Shown: one piece after another, positions 12,038-20,883 of the stretch
Position numbering within the stretch: position 1 is the first letter of the stretch
Layout of the letters: each line of letters opens with the position of its first letter
DNA from: a bacterium
Lineage (GTDB): Bacteria > Actinomycetota > Acidimicrobiia > Spongiisociales > Spongiisociaceae
NCBI GenBank assembly: GCA_028821575.1
Contig: JAPPFW010000052.1
Span: 59,149-123,148, forward strand
DNA: 64,000 bases
Reading direction: 5' to 3'
Made by a program: the position numbers and the translations under genes
The notes under the pieces: model-generated
Database searches by the model: none
Seen by the model: only the letters and a program-made list of their open reading frames with translations
What the model was told of the DNA's origin: nothing

Positions 12038-12562
12038 ATGAGTCCGGCGCAGTTGAGCGCCCTGGTCCGGGACATTCCCGGATTCCCCACCCCGGAGGTG
12101 GTGTTCAAGGACATCACACCGGTGCTGGCCGATGCCGCGGCCCTGCGAGCCGCAGTGGAGTTGATCGCGGCGCCTTTCAGGTCGGCGGGGGTGACCACCG
12201 TGGCCGGAATAGAGGCGAGGGGCTTCGTGCTGGCTCCTCCGGTCGCACTGGAACTCGGGGCGGGGTTCGTCCCACTCCGAAAGCAGGGCAAGCTCCCGTA
12301 CCACACCCGGCGGGACGAGTACGAGTTGGAGTACGGCACCGATGTCCTCGAGATCCATGAGGACGCGGCCGGCCCGGACGACCGGGTGCTTCTCGTGGAC
12401 GACGTGATCGCCACCGGCGGGACGGCCGGCGCCGCGGTGCGCCTCATCCGGGGACTGGGCGCTGAGCTGGTCGGAGTCGCCGTGCTGATCGAGCTGGCCT
12501 TCCTCAACGGCCGGGATTCACTCGACGATGTCGACCTCCACGCCGTCGTCACCTATGCCTGA
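12038..12562 (+). CDS. apt: Adenine phosphoribosyltransferase
   Basis: IPGFPTPEVVFKDITPVL; ARGFVLAPPVA; VLLVDDVIATGGTAGAAVRL. Confidence 0.97.
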   Translation: MSPAQLSALVRDIPGFPTPEVVFKDITPVLADAAALRAAVELIAAPFRSAGVTTVAGIEARGFVLAPPVALELGAGFVPLRKQGKLPYHTRRDEYELEYGTDVLEIHEDAAGPDDRVLLVDDVIATGGTAGAAVRLIRGLGAELVGVAVLIELAFLNGRDSLDDVDLHAVVTYA

Positions 12563-14747
12563 CGCCGAGGTAGCCCGCCGGCACCGCGACGCTGCTCAAG
12601 CCGAATTCGAACCGATCCTCACCGCCATGCGGCGGCACTTCCCCGACGGGAACGAGGATATCGTCGTCCATGCCTACGACGTGGCTCAGCGGACCCACGC
12701 GGGCCAGTTCCGGCTCTCGGGCGATCCGTTCATCACCCACCCGATCGCGGTGGCCCTCATCCTTGCCGAGTACGGGCTCGATCCCGAGACCATCGCCGCC
12801 GCACTCCTGCACGACACGGTCGAGGACACCGATCTCACGCTGGAGGAGGTCGAGGAGGCTTTCGGGCTCAACGTGGCCCGCATAACGGACGGGGTGACCA
12901 AGCTGGACCGGGTCAAGTTCGACATATCACGGGAGGAGGCCCAGGCGGCCACCATCCGCAAGATGGTGGTGTCGATGGCCCAGGACGTGCGGGTCTTGAT
13001 CATCAAGCTCGTAGACCGGCTGCACAATCTCCAGACCATCCACCCCCTCCCCGTCGAGCGCCAGAGGGTGAAGGCACGGGAGAGCCTGGAGATATACGCG
13101 CCGCTGGCGCACCGCATGGGGTTCCAGGAGATCAAGCACGAGATGGAGAACCGCTCCTTCGCCATCCTGTATCCGGCTCGCTACCAGGAGATCGAGGAAC
13201 TGATCCAGCAGCGGGCACCCGAACGGGAAGTGGTGATCGAGAAGGTCATGACCGAGGTCGAGGCCATAATGGCCGGGGTCGGGCTCCCCACCGTTCTCGA
13301 GGGTCGGCCCAAGCACCACTACTCGATTTACCGCAAGATGGTCGACAGCCGGCTGTCGTTCGAGGAGATACACGATCTCATCGGAGTGAGGATCAAAGTG
13401 AACGAGGTCAAGGACTGCTACGCGGCGCTCGGGCTCGTCCACTCCCGCTGGACGCCGGTACAGGGGAGGTTCAAGGACTACATAGCGGTCCCCAAGTTCA
13501 ACCTCTACCAGAGCCTTCATACGACGGTGATCGGTCCGGACGGGAAGCCGCTCGAGGTCCAGATCCGGACCCACGAGATGCACGACCGGGCCGAATTCGG
13601 TATCGCGGCCCACTGGAGGTACAAGGAGGGGGCATCGGGTGCCGACCTCGCGTGGATGGCCGATATCCGCCGCCTCCAGGAGGATTACGACGAGCCGGCC
13701 GAGTTCCTCGACAACTTGAAGCTGGACCTCTACGAGGACCTGGTGTTCGTGCTCACCCCCCGGGGCGATGTCCGCACGCTCCCTAGAGGCGCGACCCCGG
13801 TGGACTTCGCCTACTCGATCCACACCGAGGTCGGTCACCGGTGCGCGGGCGCCAGGGTCAACGGTCGGCTGGTGGCGCTCTCGACGGAACTGGCGTCGGG
13901 GGACATCGTTGAGATCATCACCACCAAGTCGGACGACTCCGGCCCCACCCGCGACTGGCTCGGGTTCGTCCGGACCTCGAGGGCCCGTGGGAAGATCAAA
14001 CAGTGGTTCACCCGGGCGCGCCGGGAACTCTCCCTCCAATCGGGTAAGGACAGGGTCGCGGACCTGATCCGGAGGGAGCGCATCCGCATGCCGGACGATG
14101 CCCGTGGCAACCTTCTCGGTGAGGTGGCTCTGGCCCTCGGGTACCGCGACATCGAGGCCGTGTACATAGCGGTCGGTGACGGCAACGTCTCGCCCCAGAC
14201 GGTGACCAACCGGATCAAGCGCCTGCTGGAGGTACCGGTGGTCGGCGAGGATCTGGAACTCCAGGACACGGTGCGCCGGCGGGCCGACCGTCCGGCCGGC
14301 GAAGGCGTGATCGTCGAGGGATTCGACGATGTGTGGGTCCGCATCGCCCGCTGCTGCGGACCGGTGCCGGGGGACGACCTGGTGGGCTTCGTCACGGTGG
14401 GTAGGGGTGTCTCGGTCCACAGGGCCGACTGCCACAACATCGCACGCCTCGGCGACCGGGCCAACCGGATGATCGAGGCGAGCTGGGCGCCGGGGCAGGT
14501 CTCGAGCTTCAGCGTCTGGTTCCAGGTTGAGGCCCTCGACCGGCCCAACCTCCTCAGGGATGTGACCTCGGTGATCTCGGATGCGGGCGGCAACATCGTC
14601 GGCGCCTCCTCGAGGACCGACCGGGATCGGGTGGCGGTGCTCCGCTACGAGGTGGAACTCTCCGATCCCGGGCAACTGAACCGTGTCCTGGCCGGTATGC
14701 GTCGAGTGGACAACGTTTACGAGGCTTACCGTCTAGGGGAGAGGTGA
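12555..14747 (+). CDS. relA: Bifunctional (p)ppGpp synthetase/hydrolase RelA/SpoT
   Basis: HD motif AALLHDTVEDTD, RelA domain, TGS domain, C-terminal ACT; ATG overlaps apt stop. Confidence 0.97.
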   Translation: MPDAEVARRHRDAAQAEFEPILTAMRRHFPDGNEDIVVHAYDVAQRTHAGQFRLSGDPFITHPIAVALILAEYGLDPETIAAALLHDTVEDTDLTLEEVEEAFGLNVARITDGVTKLDRVKFDISREEAQAATIRKMVVSMAQDVRVLIIKLVDRLHNLQTIHPLPVERQRVKARESLEIYAPLAHRMGFQEIKHEMENRSFAILYPARYQEIEELIQQRAPEREVVIEKVMTEVEAIMAGVGLPTVLEGRPKHHYSIYRKMVDSRLSFEEIHDLIGVRIKVNEVKDCYAALGLVHSRWTPVQGRFKDYIAVPKFNLYQSLHTTVIGPDGKPLEVQIRTHEMHDRAEFGIAAHWRYKEGASGADLAWMADIRRLQEDYDEPAEFLDNLKLDLYEDLVFVLTPRGDVRTLPRGATPVDFAYSIHTEVGHRCAGARVNGRLVALSTELASGDIVEIITTKSDDSGPTRDWLGFVRTSRARGKIKQWFTRARRELSLQSGKDRVADLIRRERIRMPDDARGNLLGEVALALGYRDIEAVYIAVGDGNVSPQTVTNRIKRLLEVPVVGEDLELQDTVRRRADRPAGEGVIVEGFDDVWVRIARCCGPVPGDDLVGFVTVGRGVSVHRADCHNIARLGDRANRMIEASWAPGQVSSFSVWFQVEALDRPNLLRDVTSVISDAGGNIVGASSRTDRDRVAVLRYEVELSDPGQLNRVLAGMRRVDNVYEAYRLGER

Positions 14748-14789
14748 GGCGAGTTGGTGTCAGGTACCAGGGACTATCAACCCGTAATG

Positions 14790-14817
14790 CCACTGACCAC
14801 TGACCATTGACCACTGC
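14790..14817. repeat. Heptamer array: CCACTGA CCACTGA CCATTGA CCACTGC
   Basis: Four in-phase 7-mers between relA and MBL hydrolase. Confidence 0.8.
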
Positions 14818-14841
14818 GAGACACCCTAACCTGCGGCCAGC

Positions 14842-15489
14842 ATGCTCATCGATCAGCTCGAACTCTGGATGGCGGCCACCAACACCTACGTGGTGGCGCC
14901 CGAAGCCGGCGGGCCTGCCGTGGTGGTGGACGCCCCGCCCGACCCGGATGGGATCGTCTCGTTGTTGACCGTGCACCGCCTCACCCCGGTGGCGCTGCTG
15001 CTGACCCACGGACATGTCGACCATGTCGGCGGGTCCGGTGCCCTTGTAACGCGTACCGGGGTGACCGCTTACGTGCATCCGGACGACGACTACCTGACGC
15101 TGCACCCGTTGGAACAGTTGCGCCACCTGTTCGGGTTCGCTCCGCCCGGTGACTACGAGCCCCCCGAGCGTTACCGTTCGCTGGAGGACGGTCTGGCGCT
15201 GGAACTGGCCGGTCTGCGACTCGAAGTCCTGGGCACTCCCGGCCACACTCCGGGGCACTGCTGCTTCTACCTTGCGGAGGAAGGTATCTTGTTCTCCGGA
15301 GACCAGTTGTTCGCCGGGTCCATCGGGCGTACTGATCTCCCTGGAGGCGATTACGAGGTCCTGATGAGAAGCATGGCGGACAAGGTTCTGCCCCTCGGCG
15401 ACGACGTGAGGGTGCTGCCCGGCCACGGACCCTCCACGACGATCGGCCGGGAGCGGCGCGCCAACCCCTTCCTGGTGGGCCTGCGATGA
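14842..15489 (+). CDS. MBL-fold hydrolase (glyoxalase II-like)
   Basis: LTHGHVDHVGG (HxHxDH); GTPGHTPGH. Confidence 0.93.
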   Translation: MLIDQLELWMAATNTYVVAPEAGGPAVVVDAPPDPDGIVSLLTVHRLTPVALLLTHGHVDHVGGSGALVTRTGVTAYVHPDDDYLTLHPLEQLRHLFGFAPPGDYEPPERYRSLEDGLALELAGLRLEVLGTPGHTPGHCCFYLAEEGILFSGDQLFAGSIGRTDLPGGDYEVLMRSMADKVLPLGDDVRVLPGHGPSTTIGRERRANPFLVGLR

Positions 15490-16733
15490 GCTTCCGCACG
15501 CCGAAGGGCACCGACGACATCATGCCGCCCGAGTCGCGGCTGTGGCGGAGCGTGCTGCGGGCCTGGGACATCCTGGCCGAACGGTACGGATACGCGTACG
15601 TGGCCACGCCGATCTTCGAGTCCACCGACCTGTTCGCCCGGGGGATGGGCGAAACTACGGAAGTGGTCGAGAAGCAGATGTACAACTTCCTTGACAAGGG
15701 AGGGAGACGGCTGACGCTCCGGCCCGAGATCACCGCCGGGGTGGTGCGGGCTTACATCCAGGCCGGGCGGTGGGGCGAGTTCAAAGGGGCGTATTCCGGA
15801 CCCTGCTTCCGCTACGAGCGCCCCCAGGAGGGCCGAAGGCGGCAGTTCTGGCAGTTGGGGGTGGAGTACCTGGGTACGCCCGACGTCGAAGCCGACCTCG
15901 AGGTGATCGAACTCGGTTACCGGTACCTGCTCGACTGCGGTCTGGGGGACGTGGTCGTACACGTCAACTCGATCGGTGATCCTCCCGACCGCCTCGCCTA
16001 TCACTCGGTGCTGTCCGCATGGCTGGAGGACCGGGCCGATCAGTTGTCGAGAGACGCCCGGCGGAGGATCCGGACCAACCCGCTCCGGGTGCTGGACTCC
16101 AAGGCGGACCGGGAGGTCGTGGCAGGCGCGCCGGTCCCGGTCGACCATCTGGGCGAGGCCGCAGCCGCCCACCATGACGACTTGATCGAGGGACTGCAGG
16201 AGCGAGGGATCGCCTACGACGAGGACCCGCGCCTGGTCCGAGGGCTGGACTACTACAACCGCACCGTGTTCGAATACATCCCGCCCTCCTACCGGGCGGC
16301 CCAGAATGCAGTGGGAGGGGGCGGTCGTTACGACGGCCTGTCACGACTCCTCGGTGGACCCGACGTTCCGGGCGTCGGCCTGGCGCTCGGCCTCGACCGC
16401 ATCCTGTCTGCGGTGGGAAGCCGCCCGCCGGCGCGGGCCCTGGATGTGTTCCTGGTGGTGGCGGATCAGGACCGCCGTAGCCTGGCCCAGGCCTTCGCCC
16501 GCCGGCTCCGCTCCGCGGGGGTGCGTTGCGATCTGGTAGCCGGTCGGCGCTCGGTCAAGGCCCAGTTCCGGGCGGCCAACCGCCGCGACGCGGCCGCCGC
16601 GGTAGTGATCGGCAGCGAGTGGGACGCCGGACTGGTCACCGTCAAGGACCTGAGTTCGGGGGATGAGCGAACCATGCCCGCGGGCGAGGTGGTCCCCTGG
16701 GTGAAAGGCGTTCCCGTGGGGGGTGGCAGGTGA
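15486..16733 (+). CDS. hisS: Histidyl-tRNA synthetase
   Basis: FRTPKGTDDIMPPE; LRPEITAGVVRAYI; class II motifs; anticodon domain. Confidence 0.96.
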   Translation: MSFRTPKGTDDIMPPESRLWRSVLRAWDILAERYGYAYVATPIFESTDLFARGMGETTEVVEKQMYNFLDKGGRRLTLRPEITAGVVRAYIQAGRWGEFKGAYSGPCFRYERPQEGRRRQFWQLGVEYLGTPDVEADLEVIELGYRYLLDCGLGDVVVHVNSIGDPPDRLAYHSVLSAWLEDRADQLSRDARRRIRTNPLRVLDSKADREVVAGAPVPVDHLGEAAAAHHDDLIEGLQERGIAYDEDPRLVRGLDYYNRTVFEYIPPSYRAAQNAVGGGGRYDGLSRLLGGPDVPGVGLALGLDRILSAVGSRPPARALDVFLVVADQDRRSLAQAFARRLRSAGVRCDLVAGRRSVKAQFRAANRRDAAAAVVIGSEWDAGLVTVKDLSSGDERTMPAGEVVPWVKGVPVGGGR

Positions 16734-18511
16734 CCGTCTACCGCTCCCACGCCGCAGGTGAACTGCGCTCCGACCAGGCGGGTGCGGATGTCAGGCTGGC
16801 GGGATGGGTGGCCAGGGTCCGGGACCTAGGAGGGATCTCGTTCTTCGACCTTCGGGACGGGACCGGAGTTATCCAGGTGGTGGTCGACCCGGCCTCGGTT
16901 CCCGCTGCCTCCGGGTTGCGGATGGAGTATTGCGTGGCGGTCGAGGGCACGGTCCGCCCTCGGCCCGAAGGGACCGAGAACCCCGACCTGGCCACCGGGG
17001 ATATCGAGGTGGCGGCCGACCGCCTCGAGGTGTTGAGCGCCTCGGCACCGCTCCCTTTCATGGTCGATGACCGGTCCGACGCGGAGGAGCGGATCAGGCT
17101 CCGCCATAGGTACCTCGACCTGCGGCGTCCACGTATGGCCGCCAACCTGCAGGCCCGCTCATCGGCGATCCGGGCTATCCGTGAGACCCTCGACGGGATG
17201 GGATTCCTCGACGTGGAGACCCCCACTCTGGTGAACTCCACCCCCGAAGGGGCGCGGGACTTCCTGGTGCCGAGCCGCCTGCGCCCCGGCCACTTCTACG
17301 CCCTGCCTCAGAGCCCACAGTTGTTCAAGCAGTTGCTGATGATCGCCGGGGTGGAGCGCTACTACCAGATCGCCCGCTGCTACCGGGACGAGGACACCCG
17401 CGCCGACCGCCAGGTGGAGTTCACCCAGTTGGATCTCGAAGGCTCGTTCTGGGGCCGGGACGATGTCCTGGACGCCATCGAGCAGGTGGTGGCGGCGGTC
17501 GTGGAGCGGCTCCGAGGCGTCGAGGTCGCCCTTCCGTTGCCCCGGATCACGTACCAGGAGGCAATGGCCCGGTACGGGACCGACAAGCCCGACCTGCGAT
17601 TCGGCATGGAGATCGCCGACCTCTCGGAGGTCTTCGCCGGTACCCGGTTCCGCGGCTTCGGGCAGGTTCTCGCAGGTGGCGGGGTTGTCCGGGGGATAAA
17701 CGCAGCCGCCCGGAAGGCTTCACGAGCGGAGTTGGACGGCCTCGTGGAGCGCGCGAAGAGCCTGGGCGCGGCAGGTCTGGTGTGGGCGGTGGTACAGGAC
17801 GGCGGTGGGCTACGGTCGCCCGTGGCCAAGTTCCTGAGCGCTCCCGAGAAGGCCGGGATGGTAGGTACCCTTGAAGCCTCGCCGGGGGATGTCCTGCTCC
17901 TGGTGGCGGACTCGGCGGAGGTCGCCTCGAAAGTGCTGGGGAGGATCCGCCTCGACCTCGGCAGCCCCGAGGAACACGAGTCGCTGTACTTTCTGTGGGT
18001 GGTGGACTTCCCCGTGTTCGAGCTCACCGAGCAGGGGGATCTGGCGCCGTCCCACCACCCGTTCACGGCGCCGGTCTCCGTGGAGGAGATGCGCGAGCGA
18101 CCCTCGCACGCGGTGGCTCAGGCCTACGACCTGGTCCTGAACGGGTCGGAACTCGGATCGGGTTCGGTGCGGATCCACGACCCCACGGTCCAGCGGGCGG
18201 TCTTCGAGATCCTCGGGATCTCCGAGGATGAGGCGGAGTCACGCTTCGGCTGGTTCCTCGAGGCCCTCCGGTACGGAACCCCTCCTCATGCCGGGTTCGC
18301 CATCGGGATCGATCGCCTCGTCGCCATCCTCCAGAACGAGTCGAGCATCAGGGAGGTAATCCCGTTTCCCAAGACGCAGAGCGGCGGCGACCCGCTCACC
18401 ACCGCTCCGACCCGCGTCGTCGACACGCAGCTGGGCGAGCTGGGAATCGATCTGGCGGCCGCGACGAAGGCTGCCCTGAGCGACAGACCGGCCCCTCCTC
18501 GCCGGGCCTGA
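16730..18511 (+). CDS. aspS: Aspartyl-tRNA synthetase
   Basis: GWVARVRDLGGISFFDLRDGTG; YYQIARCYRDEDTRADRQVEFTQLDLE; FAIGIDRLVAIL. Confidence 0.97.
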   Translation: MTVYRSHAAGELRSDQAGADVRLAGWVARVRDLGGISFFDLRDGTGVIQVVVDPASVPAASGLRMEYCVAVEGTVRPRPEGTENPDLATGDIEVAADRLEVLSASAPLPFMVDDRSDAEERIRLRHRYLDLRRPRMAANLQARSSAIRAIRETLDGMGFLDVETPTLVNSTPEGARDFLVPSRLRPGHFYALPQSPQLFKQLLMIAGVERYYQIARCYRDEDTRADRQVEFTQLDLEGSFWGRDDVLDAIEQVVAAVVERLRGVEVALPLPRITYQEAMARYGTDKPDLRFGMEIADLSEVFAGTRFRGFGQVLAGGGVVRGINAAARKASRAELDGLVERAKSLGAAGLVWAVVQDGGGLRSPVAKFLSAPEKAGMVGTLEASPGDVLLLVADSAEVASKVLGRIRLDLGSPEEHESLYFLWVVDFPVFELTEQGDLAPSHHPFTAPVSVEEMRERPSHAVAQAYDLVLNGSELGSGSVRIHDPTVQRAVFEILGISEDEAESRFGWFLEALRYGTPPHAGFAIGIDRLVAILQNESSIREVIPFPKTQSGGDPLTTAPTRVVDTQLGELGIDLAAATKAALSDRPAPPRRA

Positions 18512-18539
18512 TGCTCGATCGGCCCGGTCACCGGCCACC

Positions 18540-19898
18540 ATGACCGACCTCTTCGCCTCGGTCAGGGAGGAACGACGCCGGATGTCGGCGCCGCTCGCCG
18601 ACCGGATGCGTCCGCGCACCCTGGACGAGGTGGTAGGGCAATCCGACCTGCTAGGCCGGGGAGCGGCATTCCGCACCATGGTGGAGCGCGGCCACCTCGT
18701 CTCGATCATCCTCTTCGGTCCGCCCGGCACCGGGAAGACCACCCTGGCCCGCCTCGTCGCGTCCGAGACTCGAGCTGCGTTCGAACAACTCACCGCCAGT
18801 TCCCATGGCGTCAAGGATGTGCGCCGGGTCCTGGCCGGGGCGGAGCGTCGGCTGGAGACCGACGAGGGACGGACGATCCTGTTCCTCGACGAGATCCACC
18901 GTTTCAACAAGGCGCAGCAGGACGCGCTGCTCCCCGCGGTGGAGAACGGGACCGTCGTACTCGTCGGGGCCACCACCGAGAACCCCTTCTTCGAGGTGAA
19001 CTCCCCTCTGATCAGCCGGTGCACCTTGTTCCGCCTGGAACCGTTGGCGGCCACCGATCTGCGAGACCTGCTGGGACGGGCTCTGGCCGATCCGGACCGG
19101 GGTCTGCGCTCAGCAGGGATGACGATCGACGAGGGCGCGGCTACGGCACTCGCCGAGCGAGCCGGGGGGGACGCCAGGCTGGTGCTCAACACCCTGGAGG
19201 TAGCGTCCATCGTCGCCGCGGGGAAGAGCCGCACCGAGATCACCTTCGACGACGTGGAGGAGGCCCTCCAGCGCCGGATCGTCCGCTACGACAAGAAGGG
19301 AGACCGCCACTACGACGTGATCTCCGCCTTCATAAAGTCGCTGCGGGGCTCCGATCCTGACGCGGCTCTCTACTGGCTGCACACCATGCTGGCTGCCGGG
19401 GAGGACCCGGAGTTCATCGCTCGCCGGATGGTGATCTTCGCCTCGGAGGACATCGGTCTGGCTGATCCCGAGGCCTTGGGCCAGGCGGTCGCGACCGCTC
19501 AGGCGCTGGCGTTCGTAGGCCTGCCGGAGGCCGCCTACAACCTCTCCCAGGCTGCGGTGTACCTGGCCGCCGCACCCAAGTCCGACTCGGTGAAGGCGGC
19601 GATGGGCAAGGCCCGGCGGATCGTGGAGGAGACACCGGGGTCCATGGTTCCGCCCCACCTCCGCTCCACCGGGGGACGCCTGGTCTCCTCGCTCGTCGAC
19701 GGGCGCCGTCCCGGTTACCGGGATCCGCACGCAGGCCAGGAGCACGTAGTGGCCCAGCAATACCTGCCCGAGGAGGCGCTCGGTCGTGTCATATACAGCC
19801 CGACCAGGCAGGGAAGGGAAGCTGAACTCGCCGACCGGCTGGACGAATGGGACCGCCTCCTCGGACGCCCTCCTCGCCGCGCGACACCGGACGCGTAG
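18540..19898 (+). CDS. rarA: Replication-associated recombination protein A (RarA/MgsA AAA ATPase)
   Basis: LADRMRPRTLDEVVGQ; GPPGTGKTTLARLVA; DEIHRFNKAQQDALLPAVE; ASEDIGLADPEAL. Confidence 0.96.
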   Translation: MTDLFASVREERRRMSAPLADRMRPRTLDEVVGQSDLLGRGAAFRTMVERGHLVSIILFGPPGTGKTTLARLVASETRAAFEQLTASSHGVKDVRRVLAGAERRLETDEGRTILFLDEIHRFNKAQQDALLPAVENGTVVLVGATTENPFFEVNSPLISRCTLFRLEPLAATDLRDLLGRALADPDRGLRSAGMTIDEGAATALAERAGGDARLVLNTLEVASIVAAGKSRTEITFDDVEEALQRRIVRYDKKGDRHYDVISAFIKSLRGSDPDAALYWLHTMLAAGEDPEFIARRMVIFASEDIGLADPEALGQAVATAQALAFVGLPEAAYNLSQAAVYLAAAPKSDSVKAAMGKARRIVEETPGSMVPPHLRSTGGRLVSSLVDGRRPGYRDPHAGQEHVVAQQYLPEEALGRVIYSPTRQGREAELADRLDEWDRLLGRPPRRATPDA

Positions 19899-19902
19899 CA
19901 CC

Positions 19903-19959
19903 TAGACGATTAGTCCCTAGTCCCTAGTCGGTAGTTGCTAGTTGATGATCCGTGGTTAG
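19903..19959. repeat. Heptamer array: TAGTCCC TAGTCCC TAGTCGG TAGTTGC TAGTTGA TGATCCG TGGTTAG
   Basis: Seven in-phase 7-mers (19911-19959) after rarA, preceded by one 8-bp variant. Confidence 0.82.
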
Positions 19960-20208
19960 CGTTGGATCGGGTCAGTTTCCGCTATTGGTGGGCGCTATCC
20001 GACTACTACGTGGCGCCGGGAGTTAGTTCACAAAGCGGAAAAGAGGGGACACGCGCCAGTAGCGACGGACTTATTCGCACCGCAGCTGCGTTATACGGCG
20101 TTGTACACCGATAGTTGCAACGCATCGCTTCCTGTCGGATCCCTTGGAACTACTCGTCTAGGGCCCACCGATCGGGCACCGAGAGCATATGTATTACCAT
20201 ATGGGGTC

Positions 20209-20454
20209 ATGGCGCGCCGTGAGGTTCTAGTACAACTTGACGATAGCCTCGTGGACCAACTGGACCGCTTGGCCAAGGCATCGGGTACGAACCGTTCCGA
20301 ACTCCTCCGGCGGGGCGCGCGAGCAGTCATCGCAGCCGAGGAAGCTGCGGCTGCCGACCGGGAGTTGGCGGAAGCGTACCGGCTCCAACCGCAGGATCCG
20401 GCGCTCATTCGATCAGCAGCTCGCCTCGCAGCCCAAACCGCTCCCGAGTGGTAG
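20209..20454 (+). CDS. Ribbon-helix-helix (MazE/CopG-type) antitoxin
   Basis: VLVQLDDSLVDQLDRLAKASGTNRSELLRRGARAVI RHH signature; abuts MazF. Confidence 0.85.
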   Translation: MARREVLVQLDDSLVDQLDRLAKASGTNRSELLRRGARAVIAAEEAAAADRELAEAYRLQPQDPALIRSAARLAAQTAPEW

Positions 20455-20778
20455 GTGATCTCGAGGAACGAGATTTACTGGGCCGACCTCGGTCCGCCCG
20501 CCGGAAGACGACCGGTGTGCGTGGTTACGCGGAACGCAGCCGCCGCGGTTCTTACATCCGTGACCTGCGCGCCGATCACCCGAACAGTGCGCGGTATCAA
20601 CTCTGAGGTCGAGGTAGGTCCGGAAGAGGGACTGCCGGAACCCTGCGCCATCAACTGCGACAATCTCATCACCGTTCCTATCTCACGTCTCGATCCCCGC
20701 CCGGCGGGACGGCTCGGGGAGTTCAAGAGGGCCGAGATGGACCGGGCCCTGCGTTACGCTCTCGACATCCTCTACTGA
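20455..20778 (+). CDS. mazF: MazF/PemK-family mRNA interferase toxin
   Basis: NEIYWADLGPPAGRRPVCVVTRN...CAINCDNLITVPISRL; GTG start directly after antitoxin stop. Confidence 0.88.
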   Translation: MISRNEIYWADLGPPAGRRPVCVVTRNAAAAVLTSVTCAPITRTVRGINSEVEVGPEEGLPEPCAINCDNLITVPISRLDPRPAGRLGEFKRAEMDRALRYALDILY

Positions 20779-20809
20779 GCGTCTTGCCGGAAGCCAGGTG
20801 AACGGTTCA

Positions 20810-20844
20810 CGGACCACCGGCCATCGCCCGTTGACCACCGACCA
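20810..20844. repeat. Heptamer array: CGGACCA CCGGCCA TCGCCCG TTGACCA CCGACCA
   Basis: Five in-phase 7-mers downstream of mazF. Confidence 0.7.
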
Positions 20845-20883
20845 ATCCTTGGACGCGAGTTACCGGTAGTCGATAATGGTCCT

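Noticed and set aside
12927-14675. Long antisense ORFs (e.g. opposite relA, alaS, ruvB, pheT)
   Set aside because: High-GC codon-bias artefacts: Arg/His/Pro/Gly-rich, no recognisable domains, complementary to well-supported core genes.
18524-18544. Possible additional heptamer array CCGGTCA CCGGCCA CCATGAC before rarA
   Set aside because: Only three degenerate units overlapping the start codon; not separable from chance.
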